Part shown: one piece after another, positions 50,201 to 58,355 of the stretch | How positions within the stretch are numbered: the stretch's first letter is position 1 | Layout of the letters: every line of letters begins with the position of its first letter | Assembly (NCBI RefSeq): GCF_000518245.1 | Contig: NZ_JADF01000020.1 | Span: 1-64,000 of the forward strand | DNA: 64,000 nucleotides | Direction of reading: 5' to 3' | Source: Brachyspira alvinipulli ATCC 51933 | GTDB taxonomy: Bacteria > Spirochaetota > Brachyspiria > Brachyspirales > Brachyspiraceae | Translations under genes and position numbers: made by a program | The notes under the pieces: generated by a model | What the model saw: the letters and a program-made list of their open reading frames with translations, nothing else | What the model was told of the DNA's origin: nothing | Database searches by the model: none

Positions 50201-50229
50201 AATATAGCATAATATAGAAAAATTGTCAA
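50201..50229 (-). promoter_or_regulatory. Promoter of mgtA transcript
   Basis: On the minus strand TTGACA (50229-50224), a 17-base spacer, TATATT (50206-50201). It lies about 470 bases before the mgtA start codon. Confidence 0.75.
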
Positions 50230-50274
50230 CACAAAAATATAATTAGTTTAATTTTTTTTAATTTATCATCTATA

Positions 50275-50480
50275 CCATCGCACGTAGAATGAAACTAAAA
50301 ATATTAATTTATTTATAATTCAAATTTTATTTATATTATAAATTTAGTTTACCGTGCGTTAAATATATTTTAAAATTAATTTAAACTTGGGTGGGCGTTA
50401 AAAATTATAATTAAGCTATAAAGTTAATTGGGTTAACATTCAAAATGAAATTTCAAATTTTAAAGGGCGGGCATGTAATT
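50275..50480. repeat. Dispersed intergenic repeat, copy B
   Basis: Same GC-rich words as at 22250-22475 and in the same order: ATCGCACGTAGAATG, TTACCGTGCGTTAAA, AACTTGGGTGGGCGT, AATTAAGC and TTTTAAAGGGCGGGC. Non-coding. The sequence between the words is free to vary, which is unlike an insertion sequence and more like a structured or protein-binding element. Confidence 0.65.
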
Positions 50481-50504
50481 AATGTCTTTATTTATTTTTA
50501 TCAA

Positions 50505-50685
50505 CTTTTCCCGCAGCACACCGCAGGCGGACTTCGTCAAATATAGTCCTTCGCCTAAAGCGGGCTGTGCCTGCTTCTTTGTGTCACCACCGAGTAGGTG
50601 CCTTGCCTACGGCACGCAAAGCGTCGGCAAAAGAAGCGGGGTCTTGAGAAGCACACAGCGTGGTGGGCAAAGCCACAGATATTAA
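50505..50685. repeat. GC-rich island
   Basis: About 180 bases of GC-rich sequence in a very AT-rich region, with internal hairpins such as GTAGG-TGCCTTG-CCTAC. A plus-strand frame is open through it, but it has a composition unlike any gene here and no ribosome site. Fragments of similar sequence occur around 7015-7045. I read it as a dispersed GC-rich repeat, nature unknown. Confidence 0.6.
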
Positions 50686-50740
50686 AATAAAAATATAAAT
50701 TTATTTTAACAAAATATAGTTGTTTGGTTATATTACAACT

Positions 50741-52003
50741 TCATTTCAAACCATATTCTTCTTTAGTACGTTTTACGTTTTCTCTGGCACATTCACTGCT
50801 TGGATCTAATTTTAAAGCCTTCTTATAATCTTTTAATGCCTCTTCATAAAGACCTAAATTTTCCTTAGTAAGGCCTCTGTTATTATAAGCATCTGCATAA
50901 TCAGGTTTTAATTTTATAGCCTTATCAAAATCTTCTATAACTTCTTCATAAAGACCTAAATTATCTTTGGCATTTCCCCTATTATTATAGGCAAAAGCAT
51001 AATTAGGATCTAATTTTATAGCTTTATCATAATCTTTAATAGCTTCTTCATAAAGCTCTAAATTATATTTTGTATTACCTCTGTTATTATAAGCATCTGT
51101 ATTATCAGGTTTTAATTTTATAGCCTTATTAAAATCTTCTATAGCTTCTTCATAAAGTCCTAAATTATCTTTGGCATTTCCCCTACTATTATATGCAAGA
51201 GCATAATTAGGATTTAATTTTATAGCTTTATCATAATCTTTAATAGCTTCTTCATAAAGTCCTAAATTATCTTTGGCAATTCCCCTATTATTATATGCAA
51301 GAGCATAATTAGGATTTAATTTTATAGCTTTGCTAAAATCTTTTATAGCTTCTTTAGAAAATCCCAACTCATCTTCTAATAATCCTTTATTATTATAAGC
51401 ATCAAATAAATTAGGATCTATTGATAAAGCTTTATCAAAATCTTTTATAGCTTCTTCTAAAAGTCCTAAATCACTTTTAAGAAGTCCTCTGTTATAATAA
51501 GCATATGTATAATCAGTTCTTAACTCTATAGCCTTATCATATTCTTCTATAGCTTCTTTTAAAAGTCCAAGTTTAGTTTTGGCAATAGCTTTGTTATAAT
51601 AAGCATCTGCCATATTAGGGTTTAACTTTATAGCTTCATCATAATATTTTATAGCTTCTGCATATTCTCCATTAGCACTTTTATAAATACCTTTAGAATT
51701 ATAATCATGATAATCAGTAAGATTGTTTAAACGATCAATATCAACTTCTTTATTATTGTCAACTATATTTGTAAAACTGACTATAAAATTTTGTTTATCT
51801 GACATTATTTTATTTAATTCTTCATTAAAAGTTTTTGCTTTGTCATTAAAATCATCAAAATCAGAATAATTTTCTGCATCAATATTATTTAAAAAATCAT
51901 TAAATTCTTCTACACATTTATTTAATTCTTTTTGCAAATTCTCTAATTTATTTTTAGATTCTTTTAAATGTTGTCCGAATAGAAAATTAGTCATTGTTGG
52001 CAT
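50741..52003 (-). CDS. TPR-repeat protein
   Basis: 420 residues. Residues 1-95 are helical/coiled; residues ~97-402 hold nine consecutive 34-residue tetratricopeptide repeats with consensus AYNNRGIAKDNLGLYEEAIK and ending KAIKLNPN. Several repeats are nearly identical, so copy number can change by recombination. No signal peptide; a cytoplasmic protein-binding scaffold is likely. AGGAG precedes ATG 52003. It is the last gene before the mobile element. Confidence 0.92.
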   Translation of the reverse strand: MPTMTNFLFGQHLKESKNKLENLQKELNKCVEEFNDFLNNIDAENYSDFDDFNDKAKTFNEELNKIMSDKQNFIVSFTNIVDNNKEVDIDRLNNLTDYHDYNSKGIYKSANGEYAEAIKYYDEAIKLNPNMADAYYNKAIAKTKLGLLKEAIEEYDKAIELRTDYTYAYYNRGLLKSDLGLLEEAIKDFDKALSIDPNLFDAYNNKGLLEDELGFSKEAIKDFSKAIKLNPNYALAYNNRGIAKDNLGLYEEAIKDYDKAIKLNPNYALAYNSRGNAKDNLGLYEEAIEDFNKAIKLKPDNTDAYNNRGNTKYNLELYEEAIKDYDKAIKLDPNYAFAYNNRGNAKDNLGLYEEVIEDFDKAIKLKPDYADAYNNRGLTKENLGLYEEALKDYKKALKLDPSSECARENVKRTKEEYGLK

Positions 52004-52170
52004 TTTTAACTCCTATAACTATTTAATATTAATATACAAGTTACAATTTTGTATATGATGCAATTATACCATAGTATATACTGAAAATTTTTAATTTTAA
52101 CGAATTTTCTAAGACTATGGAAAGCGGTACGAGTTTTAGAATCTTCTCTCAAAATACAAATCGACAAATT

Positions 52171-52206
52171 AAAAAATCTAGTATGCGTAAAAAGCATACT
52201 AGATTT
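52171..52206 (-). terminator. Perfect hairpin at element edge
   Basis: AAATCTAGTATGC (52174-52186) and GCATACTAGATTT (52194-52206) form a 13-bp stem. On the minus strand it is followed by T6, so it would terminate leftward transcription. No leftward gene lies to its right before 58.5 kb, so it may end a small antisense RNA from the replication-gene leader or insulate the element. Confidence 0.6.
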
Positions 52207-52279
52207 AAAACAACAACAATCCTCAAAAATATCGAAAATAATTGCAACTAAAAAGTTATGCTTGACTTTTTTAGATAAA

Positions 52280-52299
52280 GAACAGAGTTTATTTCATCA
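52280..52299 (+). promoter_or_regulatory. Lone match to the cassette box
   Basis: GAACAGAGTTTATTTCATCA, nearly the same as GAACAGAGTTATTGTCATCA in the five repeats at 61.7-63.9 kb. It lies downstream of TTGACT (52262-52267) in the leader of the replication operon, which suggests a shared regulator or promoter type. Confidence 0.5.
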
Positions 52300-52441
52300 A
52301 TTAGCGTTCCTGCTAAAAAATATCAAAAATAAATGCAGTCAAAATTTATTTAAATCATTTAGGCAGTTCTTTGCATTAATAATTTTTATCACTGCAGAAG
52401 GAGGAATATTTGTAAAAAAATACAATTACGGAGGCAGTTTA

Positions 52442-52492
52442 ATGTTAGTACGAAAATTGACTTATAAAAAAATATTAGGCGGTAGAGAATAA
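52442..52492 (+). CDS. 16-codon leader ORF of replication operon
   Basis: MLVRKLTYKKILGGRE, preceded by GGAGG 7 bases before the ATG and ending in TAATG that overlaps the next start. A second GGAGG lies 30 bases further upstream in the same open frame without a usual start codon. Likely a translational-coupling leader for the initiator gene. Confidence 0.5.
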   Translation: MLVRKLTYKKILGGRE

Positions 52493-53403
52493 TGGCAGAG
52501 TTAGAAAAGTTTTCGGCACTTTACGGAAAAATAGATTATCCTGCAGATTTGTTAACAACACCTTTTGAAGTGCTTGAATATAGAACTAGACTAGGATTAA
52601 CAACAAGCGAGTTTGAGTTTATATGCTGGATATTTCATTTAGTAAATAAAGATTTTAATGAAATTAGAGATAAAGATATCAGCAGAAGATGCACAAGACA
52701 AAGAAAAAGCCTGCAGGCAAAAGGCTATTTAAAAATAAAAATAGCAAGAACATATAAAGACAAACGATGTATAAAAGTAGGATTAGTATATGACTTTACT
52801 AATTTGAAAAATAAAATTGAAGAGCTGAAAGAAGAAGATAAAAAACTTCAGGAACTCGAAGCTCCTGTTACTGTGATATATGATGAGCCTAGTTTGTTTA
52901 ATGAAGATGTGGACGAAAGCCCAATATATCCTGCAAAACTTTTAACAGATCATAAAGAGATAAAAGAGCTTCAGATGCAAAGTGAGTTTTTAGAAAAGTT
53001 TAAAAAATTGTATGAAGAATTATTGCTTGAAAAATTAGATTATTCAGTGAGAGCAAGATATAAAAAAGAGTTATTAAATATTTTTAAGGATAGAATAAAT
53101 AACAATATTGATGATATTTTAGAAACTGTAAAAATAAGATTTTTAAAACTTAAAAAATCAAACTCATTAGGAAGTCGGCCATCTTTAAAACTTCAGGATT
53201 TAACAAAGTATGCTCTATTAGAAACACAGGAAGAAAAACAAAATAATACAAACAAAGAAAATAAAACTCAAAGCAAAGAAACACAGGAAACAAAAAAGAT
53301 ATCAATACCAAGCGGAATTGATAAACTTAATTATTTATTAAAAATTATAGAAGAAGGAGGAAACCTAGATGATGCGTATTCACAAATTGCCAATTGCGGA
53401 TAG
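52492..53403 (+). CDS. Replication initiator-like protein
   Basis: 303 residues. The N-terminal ~100 residues look like a winged helix (TRLGLTTSEFEFICWIFHLV ... RQRKSLQAKGYLKIKIA), the type found in phage and plasmid replication proteins. Residues 105-245 are helical; 250-275 is a Gln/Lys/Thr-rich linker; the last 25 residues could bind the downstream loader. It overlaps that DnaC-like gene by 35 bases. The pair forms an initiator-plus-loader module as in DnaD/DnaI-type phage systems. The exact family is not certain. Confidence 0.65.
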   Translation: MAELEKFSALYGKIDYPADLLTTPFEVLEYRTRLGLTTSEFEFICWIFHLVNKDFNEIRDKDISRRCTRQRKSLQAKGYLKIKIARTYKDKRCIKVGLVYDFTNLKNKIEELKEEDKKLQELEAPVTVIYDEPSLFNEDVDESPIYPAKLLTDHKEIKELQMQSEFLEKFKKLYEELLLEKLDYSVRARYKKELLNIFKDRINNNIDDILETVKIRFLKLKKSNSLGSRPSLKLQDLTKYALLETQEEKQNNTNKENKTQSKETQETKKISIPSGIDKLNYLLKIIEEGGNLDDAYSQIANCG

Positions 53404-54220
53404 CAGTTACTGTCTGCAAAGCTATAAAAAATATTTGGAAGAATTAAAATCAAAAGCAAGGGACGGAAAAGATCCAAAGTGTACTAAATGCGACAACTAC
53501 GGATTTTTAAAAGTTTCAGATGATTTAAGTTTTTCAGGGAGAAGATACAGCCTACCAACTATGTGCGACTGTGTCAGCGATGAAAAAACTAAAATATCAG
53601 AAAAGATAGAAAGAATTGAGAGCATTATCAAAACATATAATTTAGTATTCGGTACATTGGACAATGAAATGACTTTGGATATTTTTGCAGAAAGATTTAA
53701 TCAAACTGAGCTGATTAATTCTATAAAAAAATATCTGAATGTAGGAAGTACAATGTCATTATATTTCAGAGGTAAAAGCGGAACAGGCAAAACTACAATG
53801 CTTAAAATGTTATGGCAGATATACGCTATTAATAATATAAAAGTAATGTATATGAAAGCAAGCCATTTTGAAGATTTATATAAAAACTTATTTAATCAAA
53901 ATGCTAAGGATAAAGATATGAAAGCTACTATTGATAAAAAAATAGATAATGCCAAAAATGCAGATATTATTATGATAGATGATATTGACAGCGTAGGTTT
54001 TCATTATGCTATAGATGGATACTATAAAATATTTGACAATATCAGAAGCGGAGAAAAAACAGTTATTCTTACATCAAATAAAAGCTATGATGATCTCTTA
54101 AAAAGTTTAAATAAAAAAACAGATGCTGAATATATAAAAGGCAGACTTACAAGCCGTCTTCTAAACTTAAAAGTAGTAGATATAGAAATGCAGAAGTCTA
54201 AAGAATTAATAACTGCTTAA
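53369..54220 (+). CDS. DnaC/IstB-like helicase loader
   Basis: 283 residues. An N-terminal zinc finger (CTKCDNYG and CDC) precedes a AAA+ domain: Walker A GKSGTGKT at 135-142, Walker B DIIMIDDID, sensor-1 TSNKSYDD, arginine-finger region GRLTSRLLN. This layout is that of DnaC/DnaI helicase loaders. AAGGAGG precedes the ATG. It loads the replicative helicase onto the element's origin, so the element probably replicates or once did. Confidence 0.85.
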   Translation: MMRIHKLPIADSSYCLQSYKKYLEELKSKARDGKDPKCTKCDNYGFLKVSDDLSFSGRRYSLPTMCDCVSDEKTKISEKIERIESIIKTYNLVFGTLDNEMTLDIFAERFNQTELINSIKKYLNVGSTMSLYFRGKSGTGKTTMLKMLWQIYAINNIKVMYMKASHFEDLYKNLFNQNAKDKDMKATIDKKIDNAKNADIIMIDDIDSVGFHYAIDGYYKIFDNIRSGEKTVILTSNKSYDDLLKSLNKKTDAEYIKGRLTSRLLNLKVVDIEMQKSKELITA

Positions 54221-54278
54221 ATAGTCAAAATGTTATTTTGGTTATTTTTATAGGATTTTATTAAAAGAGGAAGTTTAT

Positions 54279-54542
54279 ATGCTTAAAATATTAACAGATG
54301 ATAGTTTATTTCTTATTGAAAAACCTATCCGCATATATAAAGATAATATTGAGAATAATCAATTAGTAATAGAAAGATATCATTTAATTATTGAAGATGA
54401 TAAAAAAAATAAAATGCTTATTTTATCTTCAGATTGTTTAGATACTATTGATAGAGCATATGAAGAACTTTGTAATAAAATCATCTATAGAGATAATAAT
54501 ATAAAAACAGATTTATTTTTTAATTTTACAAATTATAAATAA
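54279..54542 (+). CDS. Small protein of unknown function
   Basis: 87 residues, acidic, mixed alpha/beta pattern (YKDNIENNQLVIERYHLIIE), no known family. AGAGGAAG precedes the ATG. Part of the element operon. Confidence 0.7.
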   Translation: MLKILTDDSLFLIEKPIRIYKDNIENNQLVIERYHLIIEDDKKNKMLILSSDCLDTIDRAYEELCNKIIYRDNNIKTDLFFNFTNYK

Positions 54543-54553
54543 GGAGATAAAAA

Positions 54554-54832
54554 ATGATATTTTTAGAAAAATTGCGTGAACATTATGTTTGTACAAAAAT
54601 AGCTATTTTAGAAGTTGTATCAAATAAAATAGCTGAACAATATCCTGTATTAAAAGATGATATGGAGATTAAAAGAAATAGATTAGAAATTAATAATGAT
54701 TTATGCAACTGCTATATAGATTTAGAAGATGGAGCATTTAAAATATGTATAGATGGACAGACTCCGTACTGCTATGAAGATTTTGAATCAGTGTTAACTG
54801 ATATAGAAGATGAGATAGCTAATAATGAATAA
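54554..54832 (+). CDS. Small acidic protein of unknown function
   Basis: 92 residues, about pH-acidic, with CNCYIDLEDGAFKICIDGQ in the middle. AAGGAG precedes the ATG, 11 bases after the previous gene. No family recognised. Confidence 0.7.
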   Translation: MIFLEKLREHYVCTKIAILEVVSNKIAEQYPVLKDDMEIKRNRLEINNDLCNCYIDLEDGAFKICIDGQTPYCYEDFESVLTDIEDEIANNE

Positions 54833-54844
54833 TGTTATATTAAT

Positions 54845-54869
54845 AAGTTGTCAACAGTGTTGATCACTT
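54845..54869. promoter_or_regulatory. 25-bp imperfect palindrome
   Basis: AAGTTGTCAACA-G-TGTTGATCACTT: 10 of 12 arm positions pair, with a perfect TCAACA-G-TGTTGA core. It lies in the only gap of note inside the operon, 30 bases before the HNH gene. Likely an operator or part of an origin. Confidence 0.55.
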
Positions 54870-54898
54870 GTAAATAAAATGTTTGTAAAAGAGTGTTT

Positions 54899-55171
54899 AT
54901 GATAAGAAGTGATGATAAAGCATATAGAAAATACAAAAGCAAGAAGTGGCGTGCATTGAGAGAAAGTTTTTTAAAAGAAAATCCGCTTTGTAAAAACTTC
55001 GCTGAGTGCCATAATTTTGCTGAACATATAGATCATATAAAAAGAGTAGAAAGTGAAGATGATCCGCTCTTTTATGATAAAAATAACCTGCAGGCTTTAT
55101 GCAAAAGCTGCCATTCCAGAAAAACAGCAAAAGAAGATGGAGCTTTTGGAAATAAGAAAAAAGATTATTAG
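54899..55171 (+). CDS. HNH endonuclease
   Basis: About 90 residues. HNH core: zinc Cys in CKNFAEC and LCKSCHSRKT, catalytic EHIDHI, and Asn in NNLQALC. ATG 54899 is favoured over the in-frame GTG 54893 because AAAAGAG is best placed for it. Such small HNH proteins are common in phages, where they nick or cut DNA near packaging or replication genes. Confidence 0.87.
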   Translation: MIRSDDKAYRKYKSKKWRALRESFLKENPLCKNFAECHNFAEHIDHIKRVESEDDPLFYDKNNLQALCKSCHSRKTAKEDGAFGNKKKDY

Positions 55172-55180
55172 GATATACTT

Positions 55181-55420
55181 ATGAATATAAAAACAAATAA
55201 TCAAAAACAATATATACATATAGAACGAGATAATAAAGAAAAACATATTATTATTGATACTAAAAATATTAGCATCGAAGATACAATTTATTTATTAACT
55301 GAGTTTATATACTTTGTAACTAATAAAGAAAACATACCTTCAGATAAATTTGCAAATCTAATAAAAGATGCAGTAAAACTTAAAATGAAATTAGAAAATA
55401 AAAAAGGAAATGAACAATGA
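55181..55420 (+). CDS. Small protein of unknown function
   Basis: 79 residues. Begins with a beta-rich NNQKQYIHIERDNKEKHIII, then a helical C-terminus rich in Lys. Overlaps the next gene by four bases (ATGA), so translationally coupled. No family recognised. Confidence 0.65.
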   Translation: MNIKTNNQKQYIHIERDNKEKHIIIDTKNISIEDTIYLLTEFIYFVTNKENIPSDKFANLIKDAVKLKMKLENKKGNEQ

Positions 55421-56286
55421 GAGAGCTGCATGTTATAGAAGATGAAGGAGTTTTTGGTATAACTTTTAAGTCGGACAATAAAGAAGAGGCTAATACTGTT
55501 ATGAGGGCTATACAGAGGTTTATATCAAAAGTTAGTAAAAAAGAAATAAAAGAAAATATTGATGACAACAGTAAATCTTCTGAAAAAGACTATTCAAGAT
55601 GTCCTATAGATGGTCCTAGTAAAGGTGTATATTTAAATCTATTCAGCAATGACAAGTTAATTGAACTGTACAATAATGATGAGCTAGAGCAAGGGTATAA
55701 AGATTATATAAAAAATGAATTAAATAGCAGAGGTATTTTTGATTTAAGTATGACTAAATCAGAAAATAATGAAACATCAAAAAAAATAGAACTTGAAAAT
55801 AAAATAAAAGCTATAACAAACGGCAGAGCATACAATGAACTTACAGACGAAGAACTTGAAAAAATAATTCCATTAGATAAAGAATTATCTGCTTTCTATA
55901 ATACTACAGAAACTGCAAAACATATTTTACAAGGCAGAAAGTTTAATCATAGCCGTGAACTTGAAAATAAAATAACACAAGGAAGAAGGCTATCAGAACT
56001 TACTCTTGAAGAATTGAAAGAATTAGAAAAAGTAACAATGCTTGAACATTACAGAAAAGATATAAGAAAAGAAATTGATAAAAGAGAAAATAAATATTTT
56101 GAAGAAACATTAGAAGAGGATAATGGAATAATATCTTTCGGTGAAGATGATTCAAATTATAGAATAGATGAAGAGGATGAAGAAGATCCATTAAGTGTAG
56201 ATACAGATAATATTAATAATTGGGATTTTGATGCAGATGGTGATAAAGTGGATAGCGAAGGCAATAAAATGCTTTTTGATTATTAG
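55417..56286 (+). CDS. Acidic protein of unknown function
   Basis: 289 residues. The first 45 residues resemble a small domain; the middle holds two similar helical segments (LENKIKAITNGRAYNELTDE and LENKITQGRRLSELTLEE), i.e. an internal repeat of about 50 residues. The last 55 are strongly acidic (EEDEEDPLSVD, DNINNWDFDADGDKVD), which could mimic DNA or bind metal. No family recognised. Confidence 0.65.
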   Translation: MRELHVIEDEGVFGITFKSDNKEEANTVMRAIQRFISKVSKKEIKENIDDNSKSSEKDYSRCPIDGPSKGVYLNLFSNDKLIELYNNDELEQGYKDYIKNELNSRGIFDLSMTKSENNETSKKIELENKIKAITNGRAYNELTDEELEKIIPLDKELSAFYNTTETAKHILQGRKFNHSRELENKITQGRRLSELTLEELKELEKVTMLEHYRKDIRKEIDKRENKYFEETLEEDNGIISFGEDDSNYRIDEEDEEDPLSVDTDNINNWDFDADGDKVDSEGNKMLFDY

Positions 56287-56321
56287 TTTATAAATGAATA
56301 ACAATTAAGGAGATAAATTAA

Positions 56322-56432
56322 ATGAAAGGAAAGATAAGAAAACAATTAAAAATAATATCAGGTCAAAAAATAAACCTAAATATTAAAGCAATAAAAAATT
56401 TAACAGAACACCAGAAAAAAGTAGGGAAATGA
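56322..56432 (+). CDS. Small basic protein
   Basis: 36 residues, strongly basic (MKGKIRKQLKIISGQKINLN). AAGGAG lies 9 bases before the ATG and the stop overlaps the next start as ATGA. No family; a nucleic-acid contact is possible. Confidence 0.6.
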   Translation: MKGKIRKQLKIISGQKINLNIKAIKNLTEHQKKVGK

Positions 56433-56653
56433 TTAAGGCTATTATTAATTATAATGATGTAAATGATGAGTTCAGAAGAATGAATGATATTTTAGGAGTA
56501 TTAAAATATAGATATAAAAATATTAATGTTAGTTATAAAAAACTAAAAAAGAAAAATGAACTGTTTGTAACCATAAATAATGAAAGATTAGACTGCAATC
56601 ATAGTTTAGAGTTTTATATGCAGGCAGTAGAAAATATATTAAATAAGGTTTAA
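56429..56653 (+). CDS. Small protein of unknown function
   Basis: 74 residues, alpha/beta, basic middle (NVSYKKLKKKNELFVTINNE). Coupled to the previous gene through ATGA. No family recognised. Confidence 0.65.
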   Translation: MIKAIINYNDVNDEFRRMNDILGVLKYRYKNINVSYKKLKKKNELFVTINNERLDCNHSLEFYMQAVENILNKV

Positions 56654-56656
56654 AAA

Positions 56657-56950
56657 ATGCTGAGTAAAAATAAAATACTATTAAGACAAAAAATAAAAAG
56701 TGTATTAAAAAATATGCTGCCGTTTAATGAATTAGACTTTAACATTCATTTTGATAGAGATTACAAACAATTAAAATATATAGACTTATATATGTGTAAT
56801 GAGTATATAAGAATAAAAAAAGGAACTAAGCTTGAAAATATATCTGATAAAAATAATAAAATAAGAAAATGTTTAAAAGATATATATAAAGAGTTTGAAG
56901 AAGAAATACAGAACTTATTTGATAGGAGTTATTATGACTTTGAAGAATAA
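56657..56950 (+). CDS. Small protein of unknown function
   Basis: 97 residues; basic first half, acidic C-terminus (YKEFEEEIQNLFDRSYYDFE). Three bases after its neighbour, overlapping the next gene by 17. No family recognised. Confidence 0.65.
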   Translation: MLSKNKILLRQKIKSVLKNMLPFNELDFNIHFDRDYKQLKYIDLYMCNEYIRIKKGTKLENISDKNNKIRKCLKDIYKEFEEEIQNLFDRSYYDFEE

Positions 56951-57173
56951 AGCTAATAAATATAAAGCTATTTATAAACGAATAAAAAGGCGTGTTAGAT
57001 ATGATTGGCATAAAAAGGTAAGTTATAAAAATCAAACAGATGTTATAGCAAGATTAAAAATATTCATAAAAGTTGGTAAAAAATATCAATGTTTATTATT
57101 CAAGAGAGTTTCAAAACTTCCTAGAAAATTAGCTTATGAAAATTATTATAGTAAGGTAGAGATATATAAATGA
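56934..57173 (+). CDS. Small basic protein
   Basis: 79 residues from ATG 56934 (MTLKNKANKYKAIYKRIKRR); AGGAG lies 5 bases before it, while the in-frame ATG at 56895 has none. Very basic, Tyr/Lys-rich throughout. Probably nucleic-acid binding. Its stop overlaps the next start as ATGA. Confidence 0.65.
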   Translation: MTLKNKANKYKAIYKRIKRRVRYDWHKKVSYKNQTDVIARLKIFIKVGKKYQCLLFKRVSKLPRKLAYENYYSKVEIYK

Positions 57174-57337
57174 TTGTTTATCAAATCGGTTCTATAATTT
57201 TTACAATATTCGGATTAATGTCCATTTATATAAGTATCACATCAAAAAATGAAATCGCTAAGGCTTTTTATTTACTTTGTTTCTTTTTATCGAATATAAC
57301 AGCTTTGCTTTGTGATATAGTAATAAAATTAAATTAG
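57170..57337 (+). CDS. Small membrane protein
   Basis: 55 residues with two hydrophobic segments, IIFTIFGLMSIYISI (9-23) and AFYLLCFFLSNITALLCDIV (32-51). Holin-like in size and topology but no family assigned. Coupled to the previous gene through ATGA. Confidence 0.6.
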   Translation: MIVYQIGSIIFTIFGLMSIYISITSKNEIAKAFYLLCFFLSNITALLCDIVIKLN

Positions 57338-57407
57338 GAGTTATAAAAGTTTATATTCTTTTCTATATATAAGGGCTTTTGCCTTTAATTTATGGAAAGG
57401 TATAAAT

Positions 57408-58355
57408 ATGTCTTCTAAAAAAAAGAATGAATTAATATTAAAAAGGAATAATATAATAAGCCAAGAGCAAGCAGAACTTCTTTACAAACAAGCTAACTAC
57501 TTAAATATACTTGACTATATGAAAGAAGAGCAGCTTATTAAACAGATAGATTATGAAACAGAGAAAGAAAACTTTTTTAAGCAATGTTCAAAAACAAAAA
57601 GCAATCACACAAAAAGACAGTATAAAAACGGACTTAATAAACTAGAGGAATACTGTAAAATGAATAATAAGAATATTTTATTTATTAAAGCAAGAGAAGC
57701 TGATGATTTTATAACAGAAGTTAATTCTAGTGAGCTTTCTAATTTAAGTGTACGTGCATTAGTTTCTTCCTGTTCCTCTTTCTTTTCATTTTTAGAAAGA
57801 AGATATCCATTTATGAAAAATCCTTTTCGAGGTACAAAAACTCGTCCGCCTGTGAAAAATAAAAAACGTTTGGAAGTACCAACTAAAAAAGAAATTGAAT
57901 TAATAATTAAAGATGTATCAGATCCGCTTATAAAAGTGGCCATCATTTTTATAATGGAATGCGGTGTGCGTGTTGGTGCTTTATCTAATTTAGAAATTAG
58001 AAACAATCCCACAGGGACACATTCGTGTAAATATTATTCTTATTCAAAAGGAAAAGAAATAAGCTGGAAAGTTACTGACAAAGTTATTAAATTATTAAAA
58101 CAGAATAATCTCTCTTTTAATAATCCTTTCAAAAATAAAAGTTCTGAAGTAATAAGAAACATCTTTTATAGAAGTTCAAAGCGTTTATATGAACAAGGCA
58201 AAATAAAAGCTGCCTACTCTATACACGATATAAGGCATTATTTTGCTGTTACTCTATACAAACAAACCAAAGACATAGAACTTATTAGACAGGCATTAAA
58301 TCATAGTAGTATAGCTATAACAGGAATATACTTAAAAAGTTTGGAGGTAGAATAA
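57408..58355 (+). CDS. Tyrosine recombinase (integrase)
   Basis: 315 residues. N-terminal SAM-like DNA-binding domain (about 50-140) and catalytic domain with the full set: Arg188 (CGVRVGALS), His273 and Arg276 (HDIRHYF), His299 (LNHSS), Tyr308 (TGIYLK). It carries out site-specific strand exchange: integration/excision of this element or inversion of a segment. Two copies of a palindromic site flank the neighbouring GHKL gene, the nearer one 130 bases from this gene. Its stop overlaps the next start as TAATG. Confidence 0.93.
   Translation: MSSKKKNELILKRNNIISQEQAELLYKQANYLNILDYMKEEQLIKQIDYETEKENFFKQCSKTKSNHTKRQYKNGLNKLEEYCKMNNKNILFIKAREADDFITEVNSSELSNLSVRALVSSCSSFFSFLERRYPFMKNPFRGTKTRPPVKNKKRLEVPTKKEIELIIKDVSDPLIKVAIIFIMECGVRVGALSNLEIRNNPTGTHSCKYYSYSKGKEISWKVTDKVIKLLKQNNLSFNNPFKNKSSEVIRNIFYRSSKRLYEQGKIKAAYSIHDIRHYFAVTLYKQTKDIELIRQALNHSSIAITGIYLKSLEVE

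Noticed and set aside
49727-50230. M-box (ykoK) Mg2+ riboswitch before mgtA
   Set aside because: The conserved words of that riboswitch are not visible on the minus strand; only unrelated hairpins and a leader ORF are.
50482-50685. 67-codon ORF in the GC-rich island
   Set aside because: Composition is unlike every gene in the window, there is no ribosome site, and it coincides with a dispersed GC-rich repeat.
52006-52197. Minus-strand ORF of 63 codons upstream of the TPR gene
   Set aside because: It starts inside a perfect hairpin, has no ribosome site and no protein-like pattern.
52262-52492. 76-codon ORF starting TTG before the initiator gene
   Set aside because: The first 60 codons have no ribosome site and overlap the box and promoter-like DNA; only the last 16 codons, from ATG 52442, are supported.
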